From Neorhizobium alkalisoli (GTDB lineage: Bacteria > Pseudomonadota > Alphaproteobacteria > Rhizobiales > Rhizobiaceae), in the NCBI RefSeq assembly GCF_007829835.1, contig NZ_VIWP01000013.1, positions 1 through 64,000 on the forward strand: a stretch of DNA of 64,000 bases, written 5' to 3'. A program made the position numbers and the translations under genes. The notes under the pieces were generated by a model. It saw only the letters and a list, made by a program, of their open reading frames with translations. It ran no database searches and was not told the origin of the DNA. This document shows, one piece after another, positions 1 through 8,356 of the stretch. Numbering within the stretch: position 1 is the first letter of the stretch; every line of letters starts with the position of its first letter.

Positions 1-63
1 CATCCACATTCAGCGCTCAAGATGGCTTCCCCTCGGCAGTTCATCAGGGCAAAATCAATCTAG
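1..63 (+). CDS. C-terminal end of an IS3-like transposase (partial)
   Basis: Twenty codons are open from the window edge to TAG at 61-63. The residues PHSAL...SPRQF match the end of the DDE integrase core of IS3-type OrfB proteins. The catalytic residues are upstream of the window. It is either the end of an intact transposase or a fragment. Confidence 0.5.
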   Translation, partial: HPHSALKMASPRQFIRAKSI

Positions 64-95
64 CCGACCTGTCCGGTGAAACGGGGAGCACTCCA
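1..95 (+). mobile_element. Right end of an IS3-family-like insertion sequence (partial)
   Basis: The first 63 bases read in frame 1 as a protein tail containing PHSALKMASPRQF and then a stop. This resembles the C-terminal RPHSALG-x-SPxEF signature of IS3-family OrfB transposases. After the stop, bases 70-95 (TGTCCGGTGAAACGGGGAGC followed by ACTCCA) look like the terminal inverted repeat of this family, ending in the usual CA. The left part of the element lies outside the window, so subgroup and intactness cannot be judged. The family call rests on a short motif and on memory of such ends. Confidence 0.55.
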
Positions 96-97
96 CC

Positions 98-349
98 ATG
101 GCAGCGGATCTTAAAGGCACGAACTATAGGCTGGTCCCAACTGTGAACAAGCGCGTTGGCGGTCGAAGCGGGATCATGATCGTGGCTACCACCCCTCCAG
201 TTGATAGCCTACTTCCTTTTGAAGAGCAGCGCGATGCAGTGCTGCAGGGCGCGAAAATCACAGAACGCCTTCGCGATTGGTTCGCTATGAACGAGGGTAT
301 CGTTCGTAGTTGGGCCCTTCTCGTCACCGAGGTATCACGGCCGAGCTAA
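98..349 (+). CDS. Hypothetical 83-residue protein, possibly truncated by the IS
   Basis: I do not recognise the family. The product is soluble-looking, with no signal peptide or membrane segment; its second half (EEQRDAVLQGAKITERLRDWF) looks alpha-helical. The ATG lies three bases after the apparent end of the IS element, and the nearest purine-rich stretch (GGGGAG) lies inside the IS, so the reading frame may be the remnant of a longer gene cut by the insertion. It ends in a perfect hairpin (346-369). Codon use is less GC-rich than the core genes. Confidence 0.4.
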   Translation: MAADLKGTNYRLVPTVNKRVGGRSGIMIVATTPPVDSLLPFEEQRDAVLQGAKITERLRDWFAMNEGIVRSWALLVTEVSRPS

Positions 350-369
350 CTAACGCAGGGCTTAGTTAG
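346..369. repeat. 8-bp inverted repeat
   Basis: CTAACTAA (346-353) and TTAGTTAG (362-369) are perfect inverted copies separated by 8 bases and overlap the stop codon of the 83-residue ORF. No T-run follows, so it is a poor intrinsic terminator. It could be a recombinase or regulator site, because the recombinase gene begins about 125 bases downstream. Confidence 0.5.
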
Positions 370-467
370 TTCGTCGCAACATGCAGGTATACCCTGACGC
401 GACACGCGGCGCGTTAGGGGCTGTGCCGTAACATCTGGGTTGACTTCGCCTATTTGTGACAGGGTAG

Positions 468-488
468 CCTCGAGCCTAAAGCTTGAGG
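468..488. repeat. Imperfect inverted repeat overlapping the recombinase start
   Basis: CCTCGAG and CTTGAGG flank a 7-base centre (6 of 7 positions pair), just upstream of the recombinase ATG. The placement would suit autoregulation or a crossover subsite of a serine recombinase. This is inference from symmetry alone. Confidence 0.3.
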
Positions 489-494
489 TTACAC

Positions 495-1046
495 ATGGCC
501 CGCATCGGTTACGCCCGCGTTAGCACCGTCGATCAGGATTTAAACGTTCAACTCGATCGCCTTCACGCAGAGGGCTGCGAAATCGTCCGCTCAGAAAAGG
601 TATCGGGCGCTAGCCGCTCGGGGCGAGCCGAACTCGACACGGTCATCCAATTCTTGCGGAAAAATGACGAGCTCGTCGTCACCCGGCTTGACCGCCTCGG
701 CCGCGACACCCGCGATGTGCTCAACATCGTACACGACTGCCAGCAGCGCGGCGCCTTTGTCACCATCCTCGACCCGCATGTTTCAACGCGCGGTGAGATG
801 GGGCATATCATTCTCACCGTTTTGGGCATGGTGGCGCAGATGGAGCGCCGGTTCATCAGGGACCGCCAGCGGGAAGGCATCGAACGCGCAAAGTCCATAG
901 GAAAATATAAGGGTGGTATGGCTCGAATCGATCACCAGTTAGTCCGCAGCCTTCGCAATGAAATGACTGTCGCGGCTATAGCAAGACGCATCGGGTGCTC
1001 TCGGATGCAAGTCTACAGGATTTTGAAGACAAAATCGGCGGCATAA
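495..1046 (+). CDS. Serine recombinase (resolvase/invertase family)
   Basis: A 183-residue site-specific recombinase of the small resolvase/invertase type. The N-terminal catalytic domain carries YARVST with the nucleophile Ser10, and RLDRLGRD near residues 64-71 supplies the conserved arginines. A helix-turn-helix (AAIARRIGCSRMQVYRIL) near residues 158-176 is the DNA-binding part. The ATG at 495 is preferred over an in-frame TTG 12 bases upstream because MARIGYARVST is the usual start. It lies just upstream of the hsd operon on the same strand. It may resolve or invert a nearby element or be a leftover of a transposon; its target sites are not obvious. Confidence 0.9.
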   Translation: MARIGYARVSTVDQDLNVQLDRLHAEGCEIVRSEKVSGASRSGRAELDTVIQFLRKNDELVVTRLDRLGRDTRDVLNIVHDCQQRGAFVTILDPHVSTRGEMGHIILTVLGMVAQMERRFIRDRQREGIERAKSIGKYKGGMARIDHQLVRSLRNEMTVAAIARRIGCSRMQVYRILKTKSAA

Positions 1047-1188
1047 GCAACCTGATACGCCGTAAATTTAAATGAAGGGGGCGGGTGGCGTCGACCGAAG
1101 CGGCAGAATTCTGTAACTGTTGATTCGGGCCTATCCTCCATTGAATTCGGCACGAAACTCGAGCGGGCGACGTCTAAAGGAAAAAATT

Positions 1189-2850
1189 ATGAACGAGCAA
1201 TCGCCACCTCTGATGGTGGAAAGCAAAGAGCTTTCAATCAATCCCGAGGATTTGTGGCTTGCCGCCGACAAGCTGAGAGGAACTGTCGATTCTTCTGACT
1301 ATAAGCACGTTGTTTTGGGACTGATTTTCCTAAAATACATTTCCGATGCTTTCGAAGCACGCCGCGCAGAACTGGCTACTGAACTAACAAATGAAGGCAT
1401 ATCCGGAACCGAGATTGAGCCTCTTCTTGAAAGTCGTGACGAGTATACGGCCGAGGGCGTATTTTGGGTGCCACAGGAATCTCGTTGGAGCGAGCTTCAG
1501 GCTAATGGCCGCCATCCAAACCTCGGAAAGCTTATCGACGACGCAATGTATGCTATTGAGCGAGACAACCCTAAGCTGAAAGGTAAGTTGCCTCGTGACT
1601 ATGCGAGAAGGAGCATCCCGTCGGAGCGATTGGGTGGCCTCATTGACCAAATTGCCTCCATCGCCATCGGAACTAAGGACGCGCAGCGTAAGGATATATT
1701 GGGGCGAGTTTACGAGTTTTTCCTAGGTAAATTTGCTGCAGCCGAAGGAAAGCTCGGTGGTGAGTTCTTCACCCCGAGCTCAGTCGTGAGGCTAATGGTT
1801 GAGATGATCGAGCCTTACGAAGGTAGGGTGTATGATCCTGCTTGCGGGTCTGGCGGGATGTTCGTGCAGTCGGAGAGGTTTGCCGAAGCGCATGGGGGCA
1901 GCAAGCGGGATTTGTCCGTTTTCGGTCAAGAATCGAATGCGACCACGTGGCGGCTGGCGCATATGAATTTGGCTATACGAGGCATCGAAGCCAATCTAGG
2001 CGACCAGCCTGCAGACTCTTTTACGCGAGACCTGCATCCTGACCTTAAGGTCGACTACATACTCGCCAATCCTCCCTTCAATATATCCGACTGGTCAGGT
2101 CAGCTGCTGAGAAACGACGTGCGATGGAAATACGGCGTTCCACCCGTCGGCAATGCAAACTATGCATGGATCCAGCATTTCATACACCATTTGGCCCCTC
2201 CCAATGGCAGAGGCGGCGGCACCGCTGCTTTTGTTATGGCGAACGGCTCATTATCATCGAGTAGTAGCGAAGCCGAGATTCGAAAGAATATTATTGATGC
2301 TGATCTCGTAGACTGCGTGGTTGCGTTACCATCACAGCTATTCCTCACAACAGGTATTCCAGTCTGCCTGTGGTTCGTCACGCGAGACAAGACGGGCAAG
2401 CATTTAGCCAAGGGCAAAGGTGGGCGGGATCGGAGAGGAGAGACGCTCTTTATTGACGCAAGAGATATGGGGGCGATGGAAACTCGGGTGCTGAGGTACC
2501 TGACCGGGCGTGACAGCTCGGAGTCCCCACCACCGCCCGACACCGATATTGGAAAGATAGTGCAGACGTACCACGCTTGGAGGGGTGAGGTCGGGGCCAA
2601 CCAGTACGCTGATCTAAAAGGCTTCTCTAAGGCTGCCACTATCGCTGAAATTGCTGCGAAAGGCCACGTTCTCACACCGGGAACATTTGTCGGAAGCAAA
2701 AAGAAAAGCTCCGATAGCGAATTATTCAACGACAAGATGGCTAGGTTAGTTTCTGAATTGTCAGAACAAATGCTGCGAAGCGAAAAACTTAACGGTGCTA
2801 TCAACACCGCACTAGCGACTGTCGGGTTCGGATTTGACGATGTTAAGTGA
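1189..2850 (+). CDS. hsdM: Type I restriction-modification DNA methyltransferase subunit HsdM
   Basis: A 553-residue N6-adenine methyltransferase subunit. The N-terminal HsdM helical domain is followed by the SAM-binding motif DPACGSGGMF (residues 216-225) and the catalytic NPPF (294-297). With HsdS it makes the modification enzyme, and with HsdR the restriction complex. The ATG at 1189 has AAAGGA upstream; the frame is open further upstream but without a ribosome site. The gene overlaps hsdS by 11 bases. Third codon positions are more A/T-rich than in the core genes, which suggests acquisition by transfer. Confidence 0.96.
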   Translation: MNEQSPPLMVESKELSINPEDLWLAADKLRGTVDSSDYKHVVLGLIFLKYISDAFEARRAELATELTNEGISGTEIEPLLESRDEYTAEGVFWVPQESRWSELQANGRHPNLGKLIDDAMYAIERDNPKLKGKLPRDYARRSIPSERLGGLIDQIASIAIGTKDAQRKDILGRVYEFFLGKFAAAEGKLGGEFFTPSSVVRLMVEMIEPYEGRVYDPACGSGGMFVQSERFAEAHGGSKRDLSVFGQESNATTWRLAHMNLAIRGIEANLGDQPADSFTRDLHPDLKVDYILANPPFNISDWSGQLLRNDVRWKYGVPPVGNANYAWIQHFIHHLAPPNGRGGGTAAFVMANGSLSSSSSEAEIRKNIIDADLVDCVVALPSQLFLTTGIPVCLWFVTRDKTGKHLAKGKGGRDRRGETLFIDARDMGAMETRVLRYLTGRDSSESPPPPDTDIGKIVQTYHAWRGEVGANQYADLKGFSKAATIAEIAAKGHVLTPGTFVGSKKKSSDSELFNDKMARLVSELSEQMLRSEKLNGAINTALATVGFGFDDVK

Positions 2851-4078
2851 CGTCGCGGAAATATTGATGGGACAATCCCCGAAAGCGGCGGACGTCAATA
2901 CCGATGCCAAAGGCTTGCCTCTCCTCAACGGGCCGACTGAATTCGGACCGGACCACCCGGCTCCTGTTCAATTCACGACAAGTCCCGTCCGGGTCTGTCA
3001 GAAAGGTGATTTATTGTTCTGCGTCAGAGGGTCGACCACTGGCCGAATGAACTGGGCTGATCAAGCATATGCTATAGGACGAGGCATCGCTGCAATCAGA
3101 CATAAAAATGGCGAAGCCTTTCAGCCCCTGCTTCGGGCGGTTATCGAGCAGGAACTGGATGATTTGCTTGTGCAGGCAACTGGTTCGACATTCCCGAATG
3201 TATCCGCGCGATTGCTTGGCGGCATTCGCTGGCCCGACTTGGATGCGCGGCAGCAAGAGAGCGTCTCAGCGTTTCTCGGAGCGTGTGATCAGCAGATACA
3301 ACTTACGCGAGAGATTATTAGTGCGCTGAGTGAAATCACCTCTACAATTTACAAGGCGTGGTTCGTCGATTTCCTACCGCTGGAAGCGAAACAGAAAGGT
3401 GCGACGTCCTTCCGGGGAATGCCGCAAGCACTCTTTGATGAACTGTCGGATAGCTACGACGTCTCGGAAATAGGGCCTATTCCGAAGAATTGGAGGCTGG
3501 TTAGCCTCAAATCGCTATCGACGGAGCTTCGTCGCGGCATCTCACCCGCGTACACAACAAAACGAGGCGTTCTCGTTCTAAATCAAAAATGTATCCGAAA
3601 CCAAAGAGTAAACTTCGCACTTGCGCGACGCCATGACCCTCAATCTCGGGGCATCGAGGGGCGAGAGATTCAGCTGCACGATATCATTGTAAATTCAACT
3701 GGTGTCGGAACGCTCGGACGAGCGGCGCAAATTTATGATCTTAAAGAAGCGACTATCATTGACACTCACTTGACGGTAGTCCGCCCCAATAAGGCTGAGA
3801 TCAACCCCATATACCTCGGCTTCGAGGTCACTTCAAAAGAAGCGAACATTGAAGCGCTTGGACGAGGTAGCACAGGTCAAACTGAACTTAACAGAGACGA
3901 GCTTGGCGCAATGCCCACATTGGTACCGCCGCCTCAATTTCAATGTGCATTTGCAAAAGTTGTATCTCCTTTCATCGCCAAAGCGGTGGTGCTCCGTCAG
4001 CAGCTGGAAACAATGCAGACTCTCCGCTCCGTGGCGGCTCCAAGACTAATTCTGGCTGAAACCCTGCGCGAAGGCTGA
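2840..4078 (+). CDS. hsdS: Type I restriction-modification specificity subunit HsdS
   Basis: A 412-residue specificity subunit with two target-recognition halves. The first (about 1-150) ends in a conserved helical spacer (QQESVSAFLGACDQQI) and the second begins near EIGPIPKNWRLVSLKSL (about 213-230) and ends with a second spacer helix (about 365-400). Each half would read one half of a bipartite DNA site; the site cannot be deduced. The ATG at 2840 lies inside the end of hsdM, so translation is probably coupled. No second or inverted hsdS copy is present. Confidence 0.93.
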   Translation: MLSDVAEILMGQSPKAADVNTDAKGLPLLNGPTEFGPDHPAPVQFTTSPVRVCQKGDLLFCVRGSTTGRMNWADQAYAIGRGIAAIRHKNGEAFQPLLRAVIEQELDDLLVQATGSTFPNVSARLLGGIRWPDLDARQQESVSAFLGACDQQIQLTREIISALSEITSTIYKAWFVDFLPLEAKQKGATSFRGMPQALFDELSDSYDVSEIGPIPKNWRLVSLKSLSTELRRGISPAYTTKRGVLVLNQKCIRNQRVNFALARRHDPQSRGIEGREIQLHDIIVNSTGVGTLGRAAQIYDLKEATIIDTHLTVVRPNKAEINPIYLGFEVTSKEANIEALGRGSTGQTELNRDELGAMPTLVPPPQFQCAFAKVVSPFIAKAVVLRQQLETMQTLRSVAAPRLILAETLREG

Positions 4079-4089
4079 GAGAGAACCTG

Positions 4090-4812
4090 ATGCTGGATGA
4101 TGCTTTAGGACGGTTTCAACTTTCGGCATGCCGAGAGTTGATGGATAACCATCCCGAATCTCTCAGGATCCGAGAACAGGTCGAGGCTTTGGAAAGCGCG
4201 TTACCTGACAAGCCCGGTGTTGTTGTTTCGTTTTGTAGGACGATTATAGAAACTACCTGTAGGACCATCCTCACCGACCGAGGCGTGCCCCACGAGCCCG
4301 GTTGGAAGGCGCCAAAGCTGGTTTCCGAGACTACTAAATATCTCCATCTCGGAGTTCATGACAATGGTCAGGTCGACAGTCGCCTGAGAGATGGCGCGGA
4401 AAGACTTGTCAGCGGTGTAAGTTCGATCATCGATGGCGTGATGGCTATTCGCAATGATCACGGTTCGGCGGCTCACGGCGCAGACGCTTACGCTCCGATG
4501 CTGGATATTCGATATGCGGAGATTCTTGCGCGAGCCACCGACGCCGTCGTTGGGCTAATGTTTAAGACTCATCTTCAAAGCTCAAATCGCGACCCCCTCG
4601 CCCGTTTTCGATATGGTGATCATAAAGAATTCGACGATTGGGTTGATGGCGAGGCAGACGCGATCACTGTATTGGAGACGCCTCTAGTGCCGAGTGAGGC
4701 GTTATATCGTACTGACTTCGGGGCCTATCGCACCGCTCTTGTGCAGTTCAAGCAAGATCAACTGGAAGGTCGAAAGCGGCTGCTAGAAGTATTGAGGACA
4801 CGTCATGTTTGA
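4090..4812 (+). CDS. Abortive-infection (Abi_C-like) protein embedded in the hsd operon
   Basis: A 240-residue protein placed 11 bases after hsdS and overlapping hsdR by 8 bases. The central helical part carries IRNDHGSAAHG (about 120-130), which resembles the RN-x-x-G-x-HG signature of Abi_C domains (PF14355) and the R-x(n)-H signature of HEPN ribonucleases. There is no membrane segment or signal peptide. Residues 165-240 (after SNRDPL) form a separate charged tail. Position between hsdS and hsdR matches that of the anticodon nuclease gene prrC in EcoprrI. A toxin kept in check by the RM complex is an inference; it could also be an accessory protein of unknown role. Confidence 0.7.
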   Translation: MLDDALGRFQLSACRELMDNHPESLRIREQVEALESALPDKPGVVVSFCRTIIETTCRTILTDRGVPHEPGWKAPKLVSETTKYLHLGVHDNGQVDSRLRDGAERLVSGVSSIIDGVMAIRNDHGSAAHGADAYAPMLDIRYAEILARATDAVVGLMFKTHLQSSNRDPLARFRYGDHKEFDDWVDGEADAITVLETPLVPSEALYRTDFGAYRTALVQFKQDQLEGRKRLLEVLRTRHV

Positions 4813-7800
4813 GCAAGTAGTAGAGCAAGCAACGCTCGGTTGGTTTGAGGCGTTGGGTTATGACGTGAAACGGGGAGCAGAAATTTCTCCGGGTGCGGAC
4901 ATTCCTACTTTGCGTTCAACGTACGAGGACGTTGTACTCCTACCGCGGCTGAAGGCAGCTCTTCGACGTATCAACCCTAACGTGCCTGAGGAGGCTATAG
5001 TTCAGGCATCGACTATCATATGCCGTCCCCCTGAAGCAGCTTTAATCACAAACAATCGGTGGCTTCATCGACTATTAACGGGAGGCGTTGACGTCGAATA
5101 TCGCACACCTGACGGCGATATTAGAGGGGACAAAGTTAAAGTAGTCGACGACGAGGACCCTGACACAAATGACTTCCTTGTAGTATCCCAGTTAACAATC
5201 CACGGTCCGGAATTCGTCAGACGTCCAGACATCGTTGTGTATATCAACGGTCTACCGATATCGGTTCTGGAGATAAAGGATCCCTCGTCCAAGTCCGCGA
5301 CTCTGTCGCGCGCTTTCGAACAGATTCGTGACTATCGCGACAACATACCGGCGCTCTTTGTCTACAACCAAATATTGATGCTCAGTGACGGGGACACAAC
5401 ACGGGTAGGGTCTTTAACTTCAGCCTATGAGCGATTCACCCCATGGCGATCGACTTCAGGGCATGGAGAGACTCAACGTCCCACATTAGAATCGGCAGTA
5501 ACCGACCTCTTTCGGCGCGACACTATTCTGGAATACATACTTAAATGTATTACATACGACGAGGAGCCTACGACTGGGGCACTTCAGAAGAAAATTGCCG
5601 GTTACCATCAATTCCGAGCGGTGCGCTCTGCTACGCGATCATCAAAACTCGGACTTAGACCAGAGGGCGACGGGCGGGGCGGTGTAGTATGGCACACTCA
5701 GGGCTCAGGCAAGAGCCTGACGATGCTGATGCTCGCTGGCGCCTTAATTACCGATATAGATCTTCAAAATCCTACCATAGTTATCGTTACGGATCGTAAT
5801 GATCTTGATGGCCAGTTATATGAGACGTTTGCCAGCGGTCGGGACCTCCTTCGGCAGATGCCCCAACAAGCTGAAAATCGGGAAGATCTTATTGCGCGTC
5901 TCGATCGAGCATCTGGCGGCGTCATCTTCACGACGATCCAAAAGTTTAGCGAAAGATCGTCACCAGTTAGTGAGCGAAACAATATTATTGTACTCGCCGA
6001 TGAAGCTCATCGGAGCCAGTACGGTTTCGTATCCGGTGGCGCACGCTGGATGCGCGAAGCCCTTCCAAATGCGACATTCGTAGGCTTTACAGGAACTCCG
6101 ATAGAGAGCAGCGACCGCATCACACGGGCGGTGTTTGGTGATTACGTCGACATATATGACATCAAGCAGGCAGTCGAAGACAATGCGACTGTCAAGATCT
6201 ACTACGAAATGCGCTTGATTAGGCTTTTGCCAGACGAGAATGGCCTCGCAGAAGCTGAATTTAAGTTACATGAGGCGTTTGAGGCCGAGAAGGATGGAGA
6301 GGGTGTTCCACCGGATATCTCGATCCCGCTGGAAGAGCTAGCCGGTGCAGCGCCACGACTCCAAAAGGTTGCCGAGGAAATTATCAACCATTTCGAGAAA
6401 CGCCTCTCGTCGATGGAAGGCAAGGCGATGATCGTCTGCATGAGCCGGGAAATCAGCATGAATCTCTATGATGAGATTGTGCGCGTTCGTCCCGAGTGGC
6501 ACGACGACGACGACGACAAAGGCTTCATTAAGGTTGTTATGGACGCTGGCATACCACGAAACGCCAGCGCTGAAACGTCGCAGCGAATCAAGTATCATGG
6601 GAGAACTAAAGGGCGAAGAGAATATCTTTCGAGGAGGCTCAAAGATAGTACTGACGACCTCAAGATGGTTATTGTGTGCGATATGTGGCTGACCGGTTTT
6701 GACTGCCCACCTTTACACACAATGTATCTCGATAAACCACTTGCTGGCCATAACCTAATGCAAGCGATTGCTCGCGTTAATCGGGTTTTCGGTGACAAGC
6801 CCGGAGGAGTCGTCGTAGATTTCTTGGGAGTTGCAGATCAGCTTAAGGATGCCATTCAAGTCTATTCGCAAGCCGGTGGCGAAGGTAATCCAGTGGAGAG
6901 TATTCAGCAGCGAGCCGTTCCTGAAATGCTGCTACAATACGAGGCTTTAAGAGATTTTTTTGACGGCTTCGATTATGAAGCTCTTTGGCGCGGCAAAGCT
7001 TCTGATCGATTGGATGCCGTCGTTGGCGGTGCCAATCATGTTCTCGGAAAGGAAGATGGAAAGCGGCGCTTCATGAACATGGTCGCGGCGGCGTCCAAAG
7101 CTTTTGCTTTGTCGGTCCCTCATCCAGAGACCACAGCTGTTCGAGATCACCTCGCGTTTTACCAGTCAGTGCGCGCAGCAATTCAAAAGAGGCTTGGCGA
7201 TGACGCGCCTTTGCGCACTAACGGGGGCTTTGCGGTTCGACAACTTATTTCAGACGCCGTGTCGACAGGCGGTGTAATTGACCTATTCGAGGCCTCGGGC
7301 CTCCCAGACGCCAATATTGGGATTCTGTCCGATGATTTCTTAGACAAGCTCGCTGCGTTACCACAGAAGAACTTGGCACTTGAGGCTATGAAAAAGCTGC
7401 TCGCCGAACAGATAAAAAACCGCGAGCAAATCAACCTTGTCCAGTCGCGTAGTTTTCGCGAGTCACTCGAAGCGACTCTAGCGCGTTACTCAAATCGCGC
7501 AATTACTACCGCTCAAGTAATCGATGAGCTGGTAAGCCTTGCACGTTTTCTTTCAGCGGCGATCACTCAGGGCAAGGAAACAGGCCTTTCTGATGATGAG
7601 ATCGCGTTCTACGAGGCTTTGGCCGACAATGAGTCCGCACGTCGATTGATGAAGGATGATAAACTTCAGACGATAGCTCGCGAATTGGCAGAGAGCATCA
7701 AAAAAAGAGCTTCGCTTGATTGGACCCAACGAGAAACCGTACGAGCCGACATGCGTCGGACTATAAGAAGATTGCTGGCGAAACATGGCTATCCGCCTGA

Positions 7801-7870
7801 TGCACAAGAAGCCGCAACTCAACTGGTGATCAAACAAGCTGAGTTGATGGCAGATAGGGAACTGGTTTGA
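4805..7870 (+). CDS. hsdR: Type I restriction enzyme subunit HsdR
   Basis: A 1021-residue ATP-dependent restriction and translocation subunit. The N-terminal nuclease domain shows the PD-(D/E)xK pattern with Asp142 and Glu156-Ile-Lys158 (VLEIKDP). The motor follows: Walker A QGSGKS (about 299-304), DEAH (399-402), GFTGTP near 430, and the second RecA domain with VCDMWLTGFDCP and QAIARVNR. The C-terminal helical region contacts HsdM/HsdS. All core motifs are intact, so the system is probably active. The start overlaps the Abi-like gene (8 bases), which indicates one operon hsdM-hsdS-abi-hsdR. Confidence 0.96.
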   Translation: MFEQVVEQATLGWFEALGYDVKRGAEISPGADIPTLRSTYEDVVLLPRLKAALRRINPNVPEEAIVQASTIICRPPEAALITNNRWLHRLLTGGVDVEYRTPDGDIRGDKVKVVDDEDPDTNDFLVVSQLTIHGPEFVRRPDIVVYINGLPISVLEIKDPSSKSATLSRAFEQIRDYRDNIPALFVYNQILMLSDGDTTRVGSLTSAYERFTPWRSTSGHGETQRPTLESAVTDLFRRDTILEYILKCITYDEEPTTGALQKKIAGYHQFRAVRSATRSSKLGLRPEGDGRGGVVWHTQGSGKSLTMLMLAGALITDIDLQNPTIVIVTDRNDLDGQLYETFASGRDLLRQMPQQAENREDLIARLDRASGGVIFTTIQKFSERSSPVSERNNIIVLADEAHRSQYGFVSGGARWMREALPNATFVGFTGTPIESSDRITRAVFGDYVDIYDIKQAVEDNATVKIYYEMRLIRLLPDENGLAEAEFKLHEAFEAEKDGEGVPPDISIPLEELAGAAPRLQKVAEEIINHFEKRLSSMEGKAMIVCMSREISMNLYDEIVRVRPEWHDDDDDKGFIKVVMDAGIPRNASAETSQRIKYHGRTKGRREYLSRRLKDSTDDLKMVIVCDMWLTGFDCPPLHTMYLDKPLAGHNLMQAIARVNRVFGDKPGGVVVDFLGVADQLKDAIQVYSQAGGEGNPVESIQQRAVPEMLLQYEALRDFFDGFDYEALWRGKASDRLDAVVGGANHVLGKEDGKRRFMNMVAAASKAFALSVPHPETTAVRDHLAFYQSVRAAIQKRLGDDAPLRTNGGFAVRQLISDAVSTGGVIDLFEASGLPDANIGILSDDFLDKLAALPQKNLALEAMKKLLAEQIKNREQINLVQSRSFRESLEATLARYSNRAITTAQVIDELVSLARFLSAAITQGKETGLSDDEIAFYEALADNESARRLMKDDKLQTIARELAESIKKRASLDWTQRETVRADMRRTIRRLLAKHGYPPDAQEAATQLVIKQAELMADRELV

Positions 7871-8139
7871 AGAAATTCAGCGCTTCGCGGAGAGTCTTCT
7901 TCTTCCAGCGTGTCAGACCAGAAATCGGAAGACTGGCGAATGCGATAGGGCGTTTGGCCGGGCGGGTGAAGGGAATCAACCCCGCGTATTTAGTTCTTCA
8001 ACTGGGGACTCTCGGGAGAAACTTTCGTGCTGGCACGTAGCGAAGCCTCAAGGCATCGAGCTGGATGTGGGGCAAATTGAGGGCTTAGCGCTACGGTGGC
8101 GAACAAAATGTTTAAATTTCAGGTATTTATCAAGTTAAG
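7871..8139. other. Island edge without a convincing gene
   Basis: About 270 bases between hsdR and the tRNA-Ser gene. I see no credible ORF. It holds the tRNA-Gly-like fragment at 7962-7983 and otherwise no repeat or terminator that I can support. Confidence 0.5.
7962..7983 (-). repeat. Fragment resembling the 3' end of tRNA-Gly (candidate att remnant)
   Basis: On the minus strand the bases read GGTTGATTCCCTTCACCCGC. The alphaproteobacterial tRNA-Gly(GCC) 3' half, as I remember it, is GGTTCGATTCCCTTCACCCGC, so the match is complete except for one missing C in the T loop. The rest of a tRNA (D arm, anticodon arm) is not present. Such 3'-end copies mark integrase attachment sites, so this may be an old edge of an integrated element. 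The comparison is from memory, not a search. Confidence 0.45.
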
Positions 8140-8229
8140 TGGCGGAGAGGGTGGGATTCGAACCCACGATACGGTTGCCCGTATGCCGCATTTCGAGTGC
8201 GGTGCTTTCGACCACTCAGCCACCTCTCC
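8140..8229 (-). tRNA. tRNA-Ser (anticodon CGA)
   Basis: Read on the minus strand, the gene begins GGAGAGGTGGCTGAGTGG, has the anticodon loop CTCGAAA (anticodon CGA, reading UCG), a long variable arm (TACGGGCAACCGTA) typical of class II serine tRNAs, the T loop TTCGAAT, and an acceptor stem pairing GGAGAGG with CCTCTCC, then discriminator G and an encoded CCA. Length is 90 bases. Its 3' end faces the restriction-modification island, the side on which elements commonly integrate. Confidence 0.95.
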
Positions 8230-8265
8230 GCTTAAAGATGTGTTGCGTTGGTCAGCGCGGGCTGT

Positions 8266-8294
8266 CTCATAGCGGCGAAAGTTCGGGCTGGCAA
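8266..8294 (-). promoter_or_regulatory. Likely promoter of tRNA-Ser
   Basis: On the minus strand TTGCCA (8294-8289), a 17-base spacer and TATGAG (8271-8266) fit the housekeeping sigma factor pattern, placing the transcript start about 30 bases before the mature tRNA end at 8229. Confidence 0.5.
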
Positions 8295-8327
8295 GGGGCG
8301 AATCGCAAGAGAATGTAAGCTTTTACC

Positions 8328-8356
8328 TTGACAGTTTTTTATCCCTCACGTATCTC
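8328..8356 (+). promoter_or_regulatory. Likely promoter of rplU-rpmA
   Basis: CCTTGACA (TTGACA at 8328-8333), a 17-base spacer and TATCTC (8351-8356) form a good sigma-70-type promoter. It would give a leader of about 180 bases before rplU. Confidence 0.6.

Noticed and set aside
2840..4078. Phase-variable hsdS shufflon
   Set aside because: Only one hsdS and no inverted partial copy in the window.
7962..7983. A functional tRNA-Gly gene
   Set aside because: Only the T arm and acceptor 3' strand are present; no anticodon arm and one base missing in the T loop.
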